Part shown: positions 25,530-34,232 of the stretch, piece after piece
Position numbering within the stretch: position 1 is the first letter of the stretch
Layout: each line of letters starts with the position of its first letter
From: Brevibacillus laterosporus
GTDB lineage: Bacteria > Bacillota > Bacilli > Brevibacillales > Brevibacillaceae
Direction: 5' to 3'
DNA length: 64,000 bases
Assembly: GCA_007833815.1 (NCBI GenBank)
Contig: CP033464.1
Span: 110,001 to 174,000, forward strand
The notes under the pieces: generated by a model
What the model was told of the DNA's origin: nothing
Seen by the model: only the letters and a program-made list of their open reading frames with translations
The model's database searches: none
Program-made: the position numbers and the translations under genes

Positions 25530-27002
25530 TTAGTAAGGTCCGTATCCAATCACCTGTGCAATGATGATAGCAATACCCCCAATACATATTTGCAATCCAA
25601 TTAGAGGCATGATCCACTTAAACCAGCGAACCCACGGAATTTTTGCCAAGGCTAGCCCAGCCATGAAATAGCCAGAAGTAGGAGTCACAATATTAGTAAA
25701 ACCGTCTCCCAACTGAAACGCTAATACTGCTGTTTGACGAGTAACGCCCACCAAGTCAGCTAATGGTGTCATGATCGGCATTGTTAGTGCAGCTTGCCCA
25801 CTACCAGACGGAACAATGACATTTAAGAAACATTGAAGGATAAACATGCCCATAGCAGTTAAAGAGGACGGTATATGCTGAATCGCTTGAGCTGAATAGA
25901 ACAAAATCGTATCCATTACTTGTCCTTCTGTCAGAATCAGCAATATAGCCCGAGCCATCCCAATGATTAAAGCTCCCTCTAATAAATCAGCCGCACCTCT
26001 GATAAAGCAAGTAACAAACTTGCTCCCACTCATACGACAAATCAAACCGGATACCAGCGCCAGACATAAAAAGATGGTGGCAATCTCAGAAATAAACCAC
26101 CCATGCTTCATAACACCAAAGGCAATCGTACCTAACGTAAGCATGAAGCTAAGGAGAACAAGCTTGTGCTGGATTAGAAATACTTTGTTTTTGTTATCCA
26201 TTACGTTTTGTGTCGTAACAGCTTGCAAATCGAATGCGGGGGCACTACTATGAGATAGTTCCTTGCCGAAGCCATTTTCTACAAAAAACCCCTTAGATGG
26301 GTCTTTCTTAACTTTCATCGCATAGCGATACACAAAGGTAACACTAACTACATATAGAACCGCAAACAGCCCAATTCGAAAGCTCATACCAGAAAACAGA
26401 GGAAGTTCTGCTATCTTCTGAGCTACACCAATAGTAAAAGGATTAATAAGAGCAGTACTAAAACCAATTTGGGCTCCTACGAGTACAATTGCTGCACCTG
26501 TAATCACATCAAAACCTAATGCTAAAGCTAGAGGAATAAGTAACGCTAGATATGGCAATGTCTCCTCAGCCATTGCCATCAAAGAACCGCAGACACCAAA
26601 AAATAACATCATTATTGGAATCAGCCACTTCTCTTGATTCCCCAGCCTACGTGCCATGGCCAGCACCAAAGCTTCCATTGCTCCGGAATATGTAATGATT
26701 CCGTATGTTCCCCCTACTATGAGGACAAAGAAAATAATGTCGGCTGTCTCCACCATTCCTTTATGAATGCTAATCAGCATATCAAATGGATGAACAGGCT
26801 CAGATGGGAGAAAATGAAAGCTAGTTGGATTGACAACATTACGCCCATCCACCTCAACTCGACCATATTCTCCCGCAGGTACTACATAAGTAAGAGCGGT
26901 TGCCAAAAGTAGAATGCCTAGCAACAAGACGAAGACGTTCAGTTCTCTTGGATGTTTGTTTCCTCTTTTCATCTTGGAAAATAGTGCATTCATGTAAAAC
27001 AT
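25530..27002 (-). CDS. YfcC/DcuC-like multi-spanning transporter
   Basis: 490 residues with about 12 hydrophobic segments. It begins with a charged N-terminus and the family-typical TALTYVVPAGEYGR segment, with SLMAMAEETLPYLALLIPLALALGFD and PSGSGQAALTMPIMTPLADLVGV as re-entrant/substrate motifs. The SGQA and TNIVTPTSGYFMAGLA motifs fit YfcC-type basic amino-acid/dicarboxylate carriers. The substrate is not defined. ATG 27002 lies close to GGGGG; ATG 26993 is possible. The two small leftward genes upstream (27430 and cutC) may belong to the same transcript. Confidence 0.8.
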   Translation of the reverse strand: MFYMNALFSKMKRGNKHPRELNVFVLLLGILLLATALTYVVPAGEYGRVEVDGRNVVNPTSFHFLPSEPVHPFDMLISIHKGMVETADIIFFVLIVGGTYGIITYSGAMEALVLAMARRLGNQEKWLIPIMMLFFGVCGSLMAMAEETLPYLALLIPLALALGFDVITGAAIVLVGAQIGFSTALINPFTIGVAQKIAELPLFSGMSFRIGLFAVLYVVSVTFVYRYAMKVKKDPSKGFFVENGFGKELSHSSAPAFDLQAVTTQNVMDNKNKVFLIQHKLVLLSFMLTLGTIAFGVMKHGWFISEIATIFLCLALVSGLICRMSGSKFVTCFIRGAADLLEGALIIGMARAILLILTEGQVMDTILFYSAQAIQHIPSSLTAMGMFILQCFLNVIVPSGSGQAALTMPIMTPLADLVGVTRQTAVLAFQLGDGFTNIVTPTSGYFMAGLALAKIPWVRWFKWIMPLIGLQICIGGIAIIIAQVIGYGPY

Positions 27003-27097
27003 AATCCCCCTTTCGCATCCGTCTATTATAACGTGAAAAAATGAACAAACTTTTTTCAGTTCTATGACAGTTGAAAGAAGGGGGTAAAAATACTCGA

Positions 27098-27430
27098 TTA
27101 CCTTTCTTCTCCAAAAAGCTCTTTACGCATCGCTTCACGAGTTGTTTCCACTGCCAGCATGATTTCTTCCTTGCTAGCCTGATCGATATGAATTCCTACA
27201 ATAGTGGTCACGGTACATTTTTTATGCTCACAAGCTAAGCTCGCACATTCAATCGCCAGTTGATCTTCCTTATGGCCAGGTAATGTTATAAGCTCTACTT
27301 TGACTTTCTCATCCTGCCAGTAAGCTGTAGCTACTGCACCAATATGTACCACGCCTCCACCGATCAGATAGACGATATCATCCCCCATCATCTGTCGTCT
27401 TACTTCTATGTTATACGGTCGTTCCTTCAT
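27098..27430 (-). CDS. Small LpdD-like protein
   Basis: 110 residues with VYLIGGGVVHIGAVATAYW, ITLPGHKEDQLAIECASLACEHKKCTVTTIVGIHIDQASKEEI. The motifs GGxxHIGAVA, LPGHKEDxLA and VGIHIDxA(S/T)KEEI match my memory of small proteins annotated as LpdD-like (prenylated-flavin chaperone domain). The function of stand-alone members is not settled. GGGAGGG precedes the ATG. It is 95 bases upstream of the YfcC transporter and follows cutC, all leftward. Confidence 0.6.
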   Translation of the reverse strand: MKERPYNIEVRRQMMGDDIVYLIGGGVVHIGAVATAYWQDEKVKVELITLPGHKEDQLAIECASLACEHKKCTVTTIVGIHIDQASKEEIMLAVETTREAMRKELFGEER

Positions 27431-27464
27431 TACGTATCCCTCCCTCTTTTCTCATGAAGTGCTA

Positions 27465-28145
27465 TTATAATCTGCTTTTCAATAAAGTAACAAATTCTGT
27501 ATCCACTGGTTTCAATGCTTGTCCATTCTCCCTCACACCAGTACCAAAATGGACTTCCCTCACACCCGTTTCTTTCGCAAAAGTAGGCACGGTATCTATC
27601 GTTAAACCAGCCCCTGCCAAAATGGTTAGGTGTGTAGAAGTAGTTCGCTCTACCAATGTTTTAATCTGATCCACCGCATGTAGCGCACTTGACTGGCCAC
27701 CAGATGTTAAGATGTGATCAATCTGTTTATAACCAAGTAATTGTTCAAGCGCTTCTAGTTGGTTTTCTACCTCATCAAAAGCTCGATGGAATGTAACATG
27801 CATGTCACCAGTTTCTTCTAATAAAGTCTCTAATGCCCGGAAATCAATTTGATTATCTCGTGTTAAAGTCCCAAGAACCACACCTGTCGCACCTAATTCG
27901 CGGATGATTTGTATATCTTGTTGCATCACTTTTATATCATCTGACGTATATACAAAGGATTGGCTATGAGGACGCACCATCACATGTACAGGGATTTTCA
28001 CCTGATTGACCACATTTTTTATAAGACCATAGCTAGGAGTAAGCCCTCCTTCCACAATACCTGTAATTAATTCCAATCGATCTGCTCCACCTGCTTCTGC
28101 TCGTTTCGCATCATCTAATGTTGTTGCAATTACTTCGAGTATCAT
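27465..28145 (-). CDS. cutC: CutC family protein
   Basis: 226 residues from ATG 28145; an earlier ATG at 28175 lacks a good ribosome binding site while AAGGAG lies within its frame. CutC TIM-barrel motifs: MILEVIATTLDDAKRAEAGGADRLELI, GGLTPSYGLIKNV, IPVHVMVRPHSQSFVY, VVLGTLTRDNQID, HRAFDEV, ILTSGGQSS and ILAGAGLT. The name reflects a copper-tolerance phenotype in E. coli, but a direct copper role is disputed and the reaction is unknown. It lies 34 bases before the LpdD-like gene. Confidence 0.9.
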   Translation of the reverse strand: MILEVIATTLDDAKRAEAGGADRLELITGIVEGGLTPSYGLIKNVVNQVKIPVHVMVRPHSQSFVYTSDDIKVMQQDIQIIRELGATGVVLGTLTRDNQIDFRALETLLEETGDMHVTFHRAFDEVENQLEALEQLLGYKQIDHILTSGGQSSALHAVDQIKTLVERTTSTHLTILAGAGLTIDTVPTFAKETGVREVHFGTGVRENGQALKPVDTEFVTLLKSRL

Positions 28146-28222
28146 GCTGCCTTCGCTCCTTTTGGTACATTCCATTCATTATTACTTTTACTTTAGCATG
28201 TGTAATGACTGGATGCATCAAA

Positions 28223-28251
28223 AACGGTAAGGCATCTCAGGCCTTACCGTT
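28223..28251 (-). terminator. Terminator closing the GlcNAc PTS block
   Basis: AACGGTAAGGC pairs perfectly with GCCTTACCGTT. The minus strand continues TTTTTGATG. It lies about 50 bases after the stop of the second EIICB gene. Confidence 0.82.
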
Positions 28252-28298
28252 CTCGTTCTTATGGATATAAACGCTATCTTAGATGTTTTTTTGGATGC

Positions 28299-29771
28299 TT
28301 ACAGCTTCTCAATCTCATCCTTTAACGCTTCGGATTGAGTACCAAACACAATTTGCACACTGCCTTGCCCCAGACGCATCATACCTACTGCACCTAATTG
28401 TTTTAAAGCCGTTTCGTTGACCTTCTGATCATCTACCAGTACCAGACGCAATCGGGTAATGCAAGCATCTAGGCTCTTGATATTTTCTTTACCACCAATG
28501 TTTTCCAAAACCTTCTCTGCTTTTTCTCGCATCGAAGAGATTGTTCCTACGGCTCCTTCACTACCAGCCGCCACCTCTGTTTCAGCTGAAAGGAAGGATT
28601 CCTCTTCACGACCCGGTGTTTTCAAATTAAATTTTACAATAACAAAGCGGAATAAGAAGTAATATACTATCCCAAACGCTAAACCAATTGGAATTAACAA
28701 TAAGGGATTCTGTGACCATTTATAGTTTAGTGCATAATCAATAAAACCAGCTGAGAAACCAAAACCCAATCGCATGCCTAACAAAATGGTTATAACTCCG
28801 GCAATCCCCGTTAAAATCGCATGGATGAAATATAACACGGGAGCAGCAAACATAAAGGCAAATTCTACTGGTTCTGTTATCCCTGTCAAAAAGGCTGTAA
28901 TAGCCGTACTCAAAAAGATAGAGGCAATAGTCTTACGATTCTCAGGTTTAGCCGTATGCACGATAGCAAGCGCGATTGCAGGTACAGCAAACATCATAAT
29001 AGGGAAGAATCCGGTCATGAATAGCCCCGCCGATTTATCACCTGCAAAGAAACGATGCAAATCACCTTTTACCACATCGCCTGCCGCATTGGTAAAAGTA
29101 CCAATTTCAAACCAAGCAATCGTATTTATAATATGATGCAAGCCAGTTGGAATCAACAGACGGTTAAAGAAACCAAACAGACCAGAGCCCACAGCTCCTA
29201 GACTAACAATCCAGTTGCCAAACGTGCTAAGTGCTTCTTGTACAGGACCCCAAATCATTCCAAGCACTAAACCTAAAATCACCATAGAAAGAGAAGTAAC
29301 AATTGGTACAAAACGTTTCCCACTAAAGAACCCTAACCAATCTGGTAGCTTAATATTATGATACTTCTTGTAAAAATAAGCAGCGACTAAGCCTGCTGTT
29401 ATCCCCCCAAGCACGCCCATATCTAGCTTCATGTCATCTGGGATGTACAAAAATATGATAGGAACAACAGCTAATACCTTTTTTAATACCAAATAAGCAA
29501 TAACTGCAGCTAATGCTGCTACCGCGTCACCGGCCAAGCCTATTCCCACACCAACAGCGAAAATCAACGGGAGGTTCTCCTTATGAAAAATAGCATCCCC
29601 ACCAGCCGCGAGAAGCGGCTTAATGTACTGATTTAAAAATTCTCCAAACCCACCTAGATGAAAATCAGTCACATAGTTGATATCCCCTAAGCGAAGCATG
29701 ATAGCTGCAGCCGGCAATACAGCTACCGGAAGCATTAAAGCTTTCCCAATCTTTTGTAAAAAAGCAAGCAT
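28299..29771 (-). CDS. nagP: PTS N-acetylglucosamine-type EIICB (first tandem paralogue)
   Basis: 490 residues. The EIIC membrane domain (residues 1-~370) starts LQKIGKALMLPVAVLPAAA and has the GITEPVEFAFMF sugar-binding motif. A ~40-residue linker leads to a C-terminal EIIB domain with the phospho-cysteine in LDACITRLRL. It takes up and phosphorylates a glucose-family sugar, most probably GlcNAc given nagB in the same block (NagP-like). It lacks its own EIIA, which the gene at 32471 can supply. It shares long identical stretches with the EIICB at 30095, so the pair is a tandem duplication. The 323-bp gap between them and a possible terminator allow separate expression. Confidence 0.88.
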   Translation of the reverse strand: MLAFLQKIGKALMLPVAVLPAAAIMLRLGDINYVTDFHLGGFGEFLNQYIKPLLAAGGDAIFHKENLPLIFAVGVGIGLAGDAVAALAAVIAYLVLKKVLAVVPIIFLYIPDDMKLDMGVLGGITAGLVAAYFYKKYHNIKLPDWLGFFSGKRFVPIVTSLSMVILGLVLGMIWGPVQEALSTFGNWIVSLGAVGSGLFGFFNRLLIPTGLHHIINTIAWFEIGTFTNAAGDVVKGDLHRFFAGDKSAGLFMTGFFPIMMFAVPAIALAIVHTAKPENRKTIASIFLSTAITAFLTGITEPVEFAFMFAAPVLYFIHAILTGIAGVITILLGMRLGFGFSAGFIDYALNYKWSQNPLLLIPIGLAFGIVYYFLFRFVIVKFNLKTPGREEESFLSAETEVAAGSEGAVGTISSMREKAEKVLENIGGKENIKSLDACITRLRLVLVDDQKVNETALKQLGAVGMMRLGQGSVQIVFGTQSEALKDEIEKL

Positions 29772-30030
29772 GATGATTCCCCCTTACACATGAATGATAT
29801 GTGAACGTAGGTTTCCTCTAGGTTGCCTGACTTGTTGCTCCTACTGAACTACCAATAAAAAGATTACAAAAAGAAAAACCTTTTCTACAAGCTATTACCG
29901 TACTACACGATCAGACCATCGTTCTTTCTATCTTTCTAGTAGGTCTAGTTGTGAGTAGCATTTGCAAGTAGATAAGGTTATCAGTGTTTACTTATTTTAT
30001 ATAATTGAATATTATGATAAATATTACGAA

Positions 30031-30067
30031 AGGATAAGGCAGGACCCTCATCGGATCATGCCATCCT
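30031..30067 (-). terminator. Possible weak terminator between the EIICB genes
   Basis: AGGAT-GGCA pairs with TGCC-TT-ATCCT on the minus strand with a small bulge, but only a short T-run (TTTCG) follows. The rest of 29772-30094 shows AT-rich promoter-like sequence (TATAAA near 30000) and no gene. Confidence 0.4.
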
Positions 30068-30094
30068 TGTCGTGCTATGTTCATTTACGATTTG

Positions 30095-31540
30095 TTACAG
30101 TTTTTTAATCTCATCTTTTAGAATTTCAGATTGTGTACCAAAGACTACCTGCACACTACCTTGACCCAGACGCATAACACCTGCTGCACCTAGTTGCTTC
30201 AGGGCTGCATCATTTATTTTTTGATCATCGTTTACTACCAAGCGCAAACGAGTAATACACGCGTCAATGTTCTTGATATTTTCTTTACCACCGATGTTTG
30301 CTAAAACTTTTTCCGCTTTTTCCTTCATAGCATCGTTACCTTTAGCAGTACCACCATCTGTTGCCGCTACGAAATCATCTTCACGACCTGGAGTTTTCAG
30401 GTTAAGCTTCGTAATCATAATACGGAACAAGAAGTAGTAAATCACGAAGGTAGCAAGACCGATCGGCCAAAGCAGAAGTGGTTTTTGCGACCATTTAAAG
30501 TTAACAAGATAATCAATAAGACCAGCAGAGAACCCAAAGCCTAGACGTACGCCCAATTCAACAATGATAAATCCAATAACACCTGTTAAAACAGCATGGA
30601 TACCATATAGTAATGGAGCAGCGAACATGAATGCGAATTCTACTGGCTCAGTAATACCTGTCAAGAACGCTGCGATTGCTGTACTTAAGAAGATGGATGC
30701 AACCGTTTTACGATTTTCAGGCTTCGCTGTGTGTACGATAGCGAGTGCGATCGCTGGCATTGCGAACATCATGATTGGGAAGAATCCTGTCATGAATAGT
30801 CCAGCAGATGGATCGCCCGCGAAGAAGCGGTTTAAGTCACCTTTTACAATCTCACCAGCTACATTTGTAAAGGTTCCAATTTCAAACCAAGCTATCGCGT
30901 TAATTACATGGTGCAAACCGAATGGAATGAGTACACGGTTAGCGATACCAAAGATACCAGTACCTACAGCCCCCATGCTTACAATCGTATTACCAAATGA
31001 ATTAAGCGCCTCTTGTACAGGACCCCATATTAGACCACATAATAGACCTAGAATTACCATGGAAGAGGATGTAACGATTGGAACAAAACGTTTACCACTA
31101 AAGAATCCTAACCAATCTGGAAGCTTGATATTGTGGTATTTGTTGTAGAAGAAAGCTGCCAATGCACCAGACATGATACCACCAAGTACACCCATATCCA
31201 ATTTCATTGCATCATCAATGAAAGAGAATGCACCTGGAACCGCTTTCAACACATTAAGTAAAACCAATTGTGCGATTACAGCTGCTAGAGCTGCAACTGC
31301 GTCTCCTGCCAAACCAATGGCTACCCCGACAGCAAAGATTAAAGGTAAGTTATCAAAAATGGCAGAACCACCTGCTGCTAGGAATGGAGCAATGTAATTA
31401 TTTAAGAATTCGCCTGTTGTGCCCATGTTAAAATCTTTAACATAGTCAATTGCTCCAAAACGTAGCAATAGGGCTGCAGCTGGCAACGTTGCGACTGGAA
31501 GCATCAAAGCTTTACCAATCTTTTGAAGAAAAGCCAACAT
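30095..31540 (-). CDS. nagP: PTS N-acetylglucosamine-type EIICB (second tandem paralogue)
   Basis: 481 residues from ATG 31540, which has AGAGGAGG upstream; longer readings start in non-conserved sequence. Same architecture as its neighbour at 28299: EIIC with LQKIGKALMLPVATLPAAA and GITEPVEFAFMF, linker around residues 380-400, EIIB with IDACITRLRL (phospho-Cys). It directly follows nagB, so this copy is likely the principal transporter of the operon. Regulation by the GlcT-type antiterminator through the RAT upstream of the EIIA gene is inferred from the order EIIA-nagB-EIICB on one strand. Confidence 0.9.
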   Translation of the reverse strand: MLAFLQKIGKALMLPVATLPAAALLLRFGAIDYVKDFNMGTTGEFLNNYIAPFLAAGGSAIFDNLPLIFAVGVAIGLAGDAVAALAAVIAQLVLLNVLKAVPGAFSFIDDAMKLDMGVLGGIMSGALAAFFYNKYHNIKLPDWLGFFSGKRFVPIVTSSSMVILGLLCGLIWGPVQEALNSFGNTIVSMGAVGTGIFGIANRVLIPFGLHHVINAIAWFEIGTFTNVAGEIVKGDLNRFFAGDPSAGLFMTGFFPIMMFAMPAIALAIVHTAKPENRKTVASIFLSTAIAAFLTGITEPVEFAFMFAAPLLYGIHAVLTGVIGFIIVELGVRLGFGFSAGLIDYLVNFKWSQKPLLLWPIGLATFVIYYFLFRIMITKLNLKTPGREDDFVAATDGGTAKGNDAMKEKAEKVLANIGGKENIKNIDACITRLRLVVNDDQKINDAALKQLGAAGVMRLGQGSVQVVFGTQSEILKDEIKKL

Positions 31541-31635
31541 ATCGTTTCCTCCTCTGATGTTATATATGAGTAGTGAAACCTCATGGCATGCATAAGGTTT
31601 CACATCATATCGCTTGTTGTACTTGCACAAAGGTT

Positions 31636-32400
31636 TTAGCCTTGAAGAACGGCTTTTCTTGATTCAGTTTGCAATGGCAATAAGTCAGCCGTTGCGCGAT
31701 CGACCAATAAGGTCAAATTGGGATGTAGCTGTAAGATTGATACAGGTACTTGGGGATCTACCGTGCCTGTGAACAAATGACGTACAGCTTCAGCTTTACT
31801 CTTGTCGTTTACGATCAACAGGACATGGCGAGCTTTCATGATGCCACCAATACCCATAGTCACCGCTTGTTTAGGTACCTCGGATTTATTGTTAAAGAAG
31901 CGAGCATTTGCTTCGATGGTTTCAGGTGCTAGTTCCACCACATGAGTAGATAGCGTGAACGCTTGATCTGGTTCATTAAAACCAATGTGTCCATTATGAC
32001 CAATACCCAAAATTTGGATATCTATGCCACCTGCTTCTTTCATTGCCTTCTCGTAACGGGTACATTCTACCTTTGCATCAGAAAACATACCTGATGGGAT
32101 ATTCGTTTGCTCTTTTTTAATATCTACATGAGAGAACAAGTTATCCCACATAAAGTAACTATAGCTTTGATCATGATCAGCTGTCAGTCCTACGTATTCA
32201 TCCAGGTTAAACGTTGAGATTTTGCTAAAATCAATGTTTCCTGCTTGGTACATACTGATTAACTCTTTATACATGCCTATCGGCGTGCTTCCTGTAGCCA
32301 AGCCAAGTACGGATGTCGGCTTTTGTTTTAGCTGCTCCGCCATTATTTCAGCAGCTTTTTTACTTAGTTCCTGATAATTTTCAGATACGATTACTCTCAT
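31636..32400 (-). CDS. nagB: Glucosamine-6-phosphate deaminase
   Basis: 254 residues. Family motifs: VLGLATGSTPIGMYKEL (phosphate loop), FNLDEYVGL (catalytic Asp), ILGIGHNGHIGFNEP (catalytic Asp/His pair region), and VTMGIGGIMKARHVLLIV. The enzyme converts glucosamine 6-phosphate to fructose 6-phosphate and ammonia. No nagA deacetylase is in the window, so if GlcNAc is the substrate nagA must lie elsewhere; glucosamine itself would need only NagB. It sits between the EIIA and EIICB genes. Confidence 0.95.
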   Translation of the reverse strand: MRVIVSENYQELSKKAAEIMAEQLKQKPTSVLGLATGSTPIGMYKELISMYQAGNIDFSKISTFNLDEYVGLTADHDQSYSYFMWDNLFSHVDIKKEQTNIPSGMFSDAKVECTRYEKAMKEAGGIDIQILGIGHNGHIGFNEPDQAFTLSTHVVELAPETIEANARFFNNKSEVPKQAVTMGIGGIMKARHVLLIVNDKSKAEAVRHLFTGTVDPQVPVSILQLHPNLTLLVDRATADLLPLQTESRKAVLQG

Positions 32401-32470
32401 GTCTTATCCCTCACTATCCACTAGATGTGATTGTTTCTCTCTTCATGATGTATAGTTGCTCTTGATAGGA

Positions 32471-32971
32471 TTAGGCTTTAAGGGTTACTTCAAGAACTTT
32501 GTCCTGACCACGCGATACTGAAGCACCTACAAAGTGTTTCATGCTTTCTACGGCATCGCTGTTTGTAATAATGATTGGTGTGATCGCAGGATAGCCCGCT
32601 TTTTTAATGATATCTAGATCAAATTCAATCAGAGTATCGCCCGCTTTGACATTTTGGCCCGTCGTTACTTTCGCAGAGAACCCTTCGCCGTTTAAGTTAA
32701 CGGTATCGATACCAATATGCATCAAGATTTCAGCTCCATCAGCTGTCTGCAAACCGATTGCGTGTCCTGTGTTAAACAAATGAACTACTTCCGCGTCAAC
32801 AGGTGCTACCAACACGCCTTCAGTTGGTTCGATAGCCAAACCGTCACCAGCAATTTTTTGAGAGAATACAGGATCTGGTACTTCTTCTAAGTTAACTGCC
32901 TTACCTGTTAGGGGTGCTAGCAGTAGAGTTGGTTGAACTTCTTTTTTACGAGAAAATAATTTACTAAACAT
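32471..32971 (-). CDS. PTS glucose-family EIIA (Crr-type)
   Basis: 166 residues, the full length of a free EIIA-Glc. The phospho-accepting His85 is in EILMHIGIDTV and its partner His70 in HLFNTGHAIG. The core motifs PLTGKAVNLEEVPDPVFSQK and GDGLAIEPTEGVLVAPVDA are present. It receives phosphate from HPr and passes it to the EIIB domains of the two EIICB proteins. A RAT/terminator switch lies between it and glcT, making it the first structural gene of the GlcT-controlled operon. Confidence 0.93.
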   Translation of the reverse strand: MFSKLFSRKKEVQPTLLLAPLTGKAVNLEEVPDPVFSQKIAGDGLAIEPTEGVLVAPVDAEVVHLFNTGHAIGLQTADGAEILMHIGIDTVNLNGEGFSAKVTTGQNVKAGDTLIEFDLDIIKKAGYPAITPIIITNSDAVESMKHFVGASVSRGQDKVLEVTLKA

Positions 32972-33012
32972 GTTGATCCTCCTTAGGTGTTCACTGACTT
33001 TATCAATAGAAA

Positions 33013-33106
33013 AGGCATGAGCATAGAAAACGGATGCCTAAACAAATTGATATCGTTTAGGATGCTCCATCTTCCACTGCTCATGCCTAGTCGAACTAGT
33101 AACACG
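33013..33106 (-). promoter_or_regulatory. RAT antiterminator/terminator switch before the EIIA gene
   Basis: The minus strand carries CGTGTTACTAGTTCGACTAG then GCATG at 33082-33106, matching the GlcT-recognised ptsG RAT of B. subtilis as I remember it. Its 3' end overlaps a terminator whose outer stem is a perfect AGGCATGAGCA/TGCTCATGCCT (33013-33023 with 33078-33088) followed by TTTTCT. The two folds are mutually exclusive: bound GlcT would favour the RAT and read-through into EIIA-nagB-EIICB. Confidence 0.85.
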
Positions 33107-33120
33107 CTGTGAAAAGATAA

Positions 33121-33987
33121 TCATTCTTTTTTGTCTTTTACTAATTGAAACAAACGGAACAAATGCATAGCCATGTATCCGACCTCGTCATCTGGCACTT
33201 TAACCTCTAACTTTAGTGAGATAAGCTCTCCTAATTGTGAGGCCAGTTCATACGCCTCTGGAAGCATCGTTTTTACGCGATCCAACAAGGGATTTTCTAT
33301 TGTTTTGCCTTCCTTCAATCGTTCCAGAACGAAGCGGAAATGCGTAATCATTCGAGTATAGTGTAAGCTTTCCTTTGTTACCTTCAAGGTTAAACTCTCT
33401 TCCACCATTTGGATCATCTCAAGGATGAGGTTGGTATGCTTCACTGTCTGCGCTACTGGGATGTAGCTAACAGCCGAGTGAATATGCAACGCCAAGAATC
33501 CAATTTCACTTTCTGGAACAGAAATAGTGAATGCATCTTCGATTAGGGCTGCCGCTCGTTCAGCGAGGACGAACTCTTGCGGATACAACGCCTGAATCTC
33601 GAACAGGAAAGGGTTTACAATTTCCATACCACTTGACAAGCGATGCACAGCAAACTGGATATGGTCAGGTAAAGCAACATGAATCAATTCATTAATATCA
33701 GGCGTCATTTCATCGCAAACCCATGAAATGATCTCTTCAGCAATATCAATAACCAACTGGTCAATTTGAGTCAAAAGGGATTGAAACTGATTTAAATGAA
33801 GCTCATTTTCCATTCGAAAGCGCTTCTCAATACGTTCATCATTCTTCGCAATCGTATAGCCTGCTTTTTGCCCAAACCCAAGACCTTTGCCAAGCAAGAT
33901 CACTTCTGTATTCACAGTTGGATCGCTTACCAAGACGACGTTATTACTTAAAATTCGACTTATGTTATAATCTTGGCTTTTGTACAC
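33121..33987 (-). CDS. glcT: GlcT-type transcriptional antiterminator
   Basis: 288 residues: N-terminal CAT RNA-binding domain (residues 1-~58, ISRILSNNVVLVSDPTVNTEVILLGKGLGFGQKAG), then two PRD domains with conserved histidines (HVALPDHIQFAVHRL, FLALHIHSA; HYTRMITHFRFVLERL, GYMAMHLFRLF). Phosphorylation of the PRDs by EIIB and HPr controls dimerisation; the active protein binds RAT hairpins and prevents termination. It has RATs both in its own leader and in the next intergenic gap, so it should be autoregulated and control the PTS/nagB operon. Confidence 0.9.
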   Translation of the reverse strand: MYKSQDYNISRILSNNVVLVSDPTVNTEVILLGKGLGFGQKAGYTIAKNDERIEKRFRMENELHLNQFQSLLTQIDQLVIDIAEEIISWVCDEMTPDINELIHVALPDHIQFAVHRLSSGMEIVNPFLFEIQALYPQEFVLAERAAALIEDAFTISVPESEIGFLALHIHSAVSYIPVAQTVKHTNLILEMIQMVEESLTLKVTKESLHYTRMITHFRFVLERLKEGKTIENPLLDRVKTMLPEAYELASQLGELISLKLEVKVPDDEVGYMAMHLFRLFQLVKDKKE

Positions 33988-34061
33988 GCAGACACCACCA
34001 TAGGTCAGAATTACGAACTTGTAATGAGAATCCCTGCGTATCCTGCAACAGATAAAAAGTC

Positions 34062-34148
34062 AAAAAAGAGCCAACATCAGATTTTCTCCACGAAAAAACA
34101 AGAAAGAAAAATCCTTTGTGGCTCATGCCTGTTTATAACAGTAACACG
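34062..34148 (-). promoter_or_regulatory. RAT antiterminator/terminator switch in the glcT leader
   Basis: CGTGTTACTGTTATAAACAG then GCATG at 34124-34148 (minus strand) is a second RAT, alignable over 25 bases with the one at 33082. It runs into a terminator: GAGCC/GGCTC outer stem at 34068-34124, an inner AGGATTTTTC/GAGAAAATCT stem, and a TTTTTT tract at 34062-34067. Confidence 0.8.
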
Positions 34149-34177
34149 CCTGTAAACGCATTATTCGCTTCATGTAC

Positions 34178-34205
34178 ATTTTACTATAAAGTTGATAAAA
34201 GTCAA
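34178..34205 (-). promoter_or_regulatory. Sigma-A promoter of glcT
   Basis: On the minus strand TTGACT (34200-34205) and TAAAAT (34178-34183) are separated by 16 bases, about 30 bases upstream of the RAT, a fit for transcription starting at the RAT leader. Confidence 0.65.
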
Positions 34206-34232
34206 TCATAACTTATCATTTTTATGAATTAG

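Noticed and set aside
29772-29900. Possible third RAT before the first EIICB gene
   Set aside because: GGAGCAACAAGTCAGGCAACCT has a faint resemblance to SacY/LicT-type RATs, but neither the pairing nor a following terminator could be drawn convincingly.
30564-31148. 194-residue plus-strand frame
   Set aside because: It lies antisense inside the EIICB gene, has Ala/Pro/Asn-biased shadow composition and no ribosome binding site.
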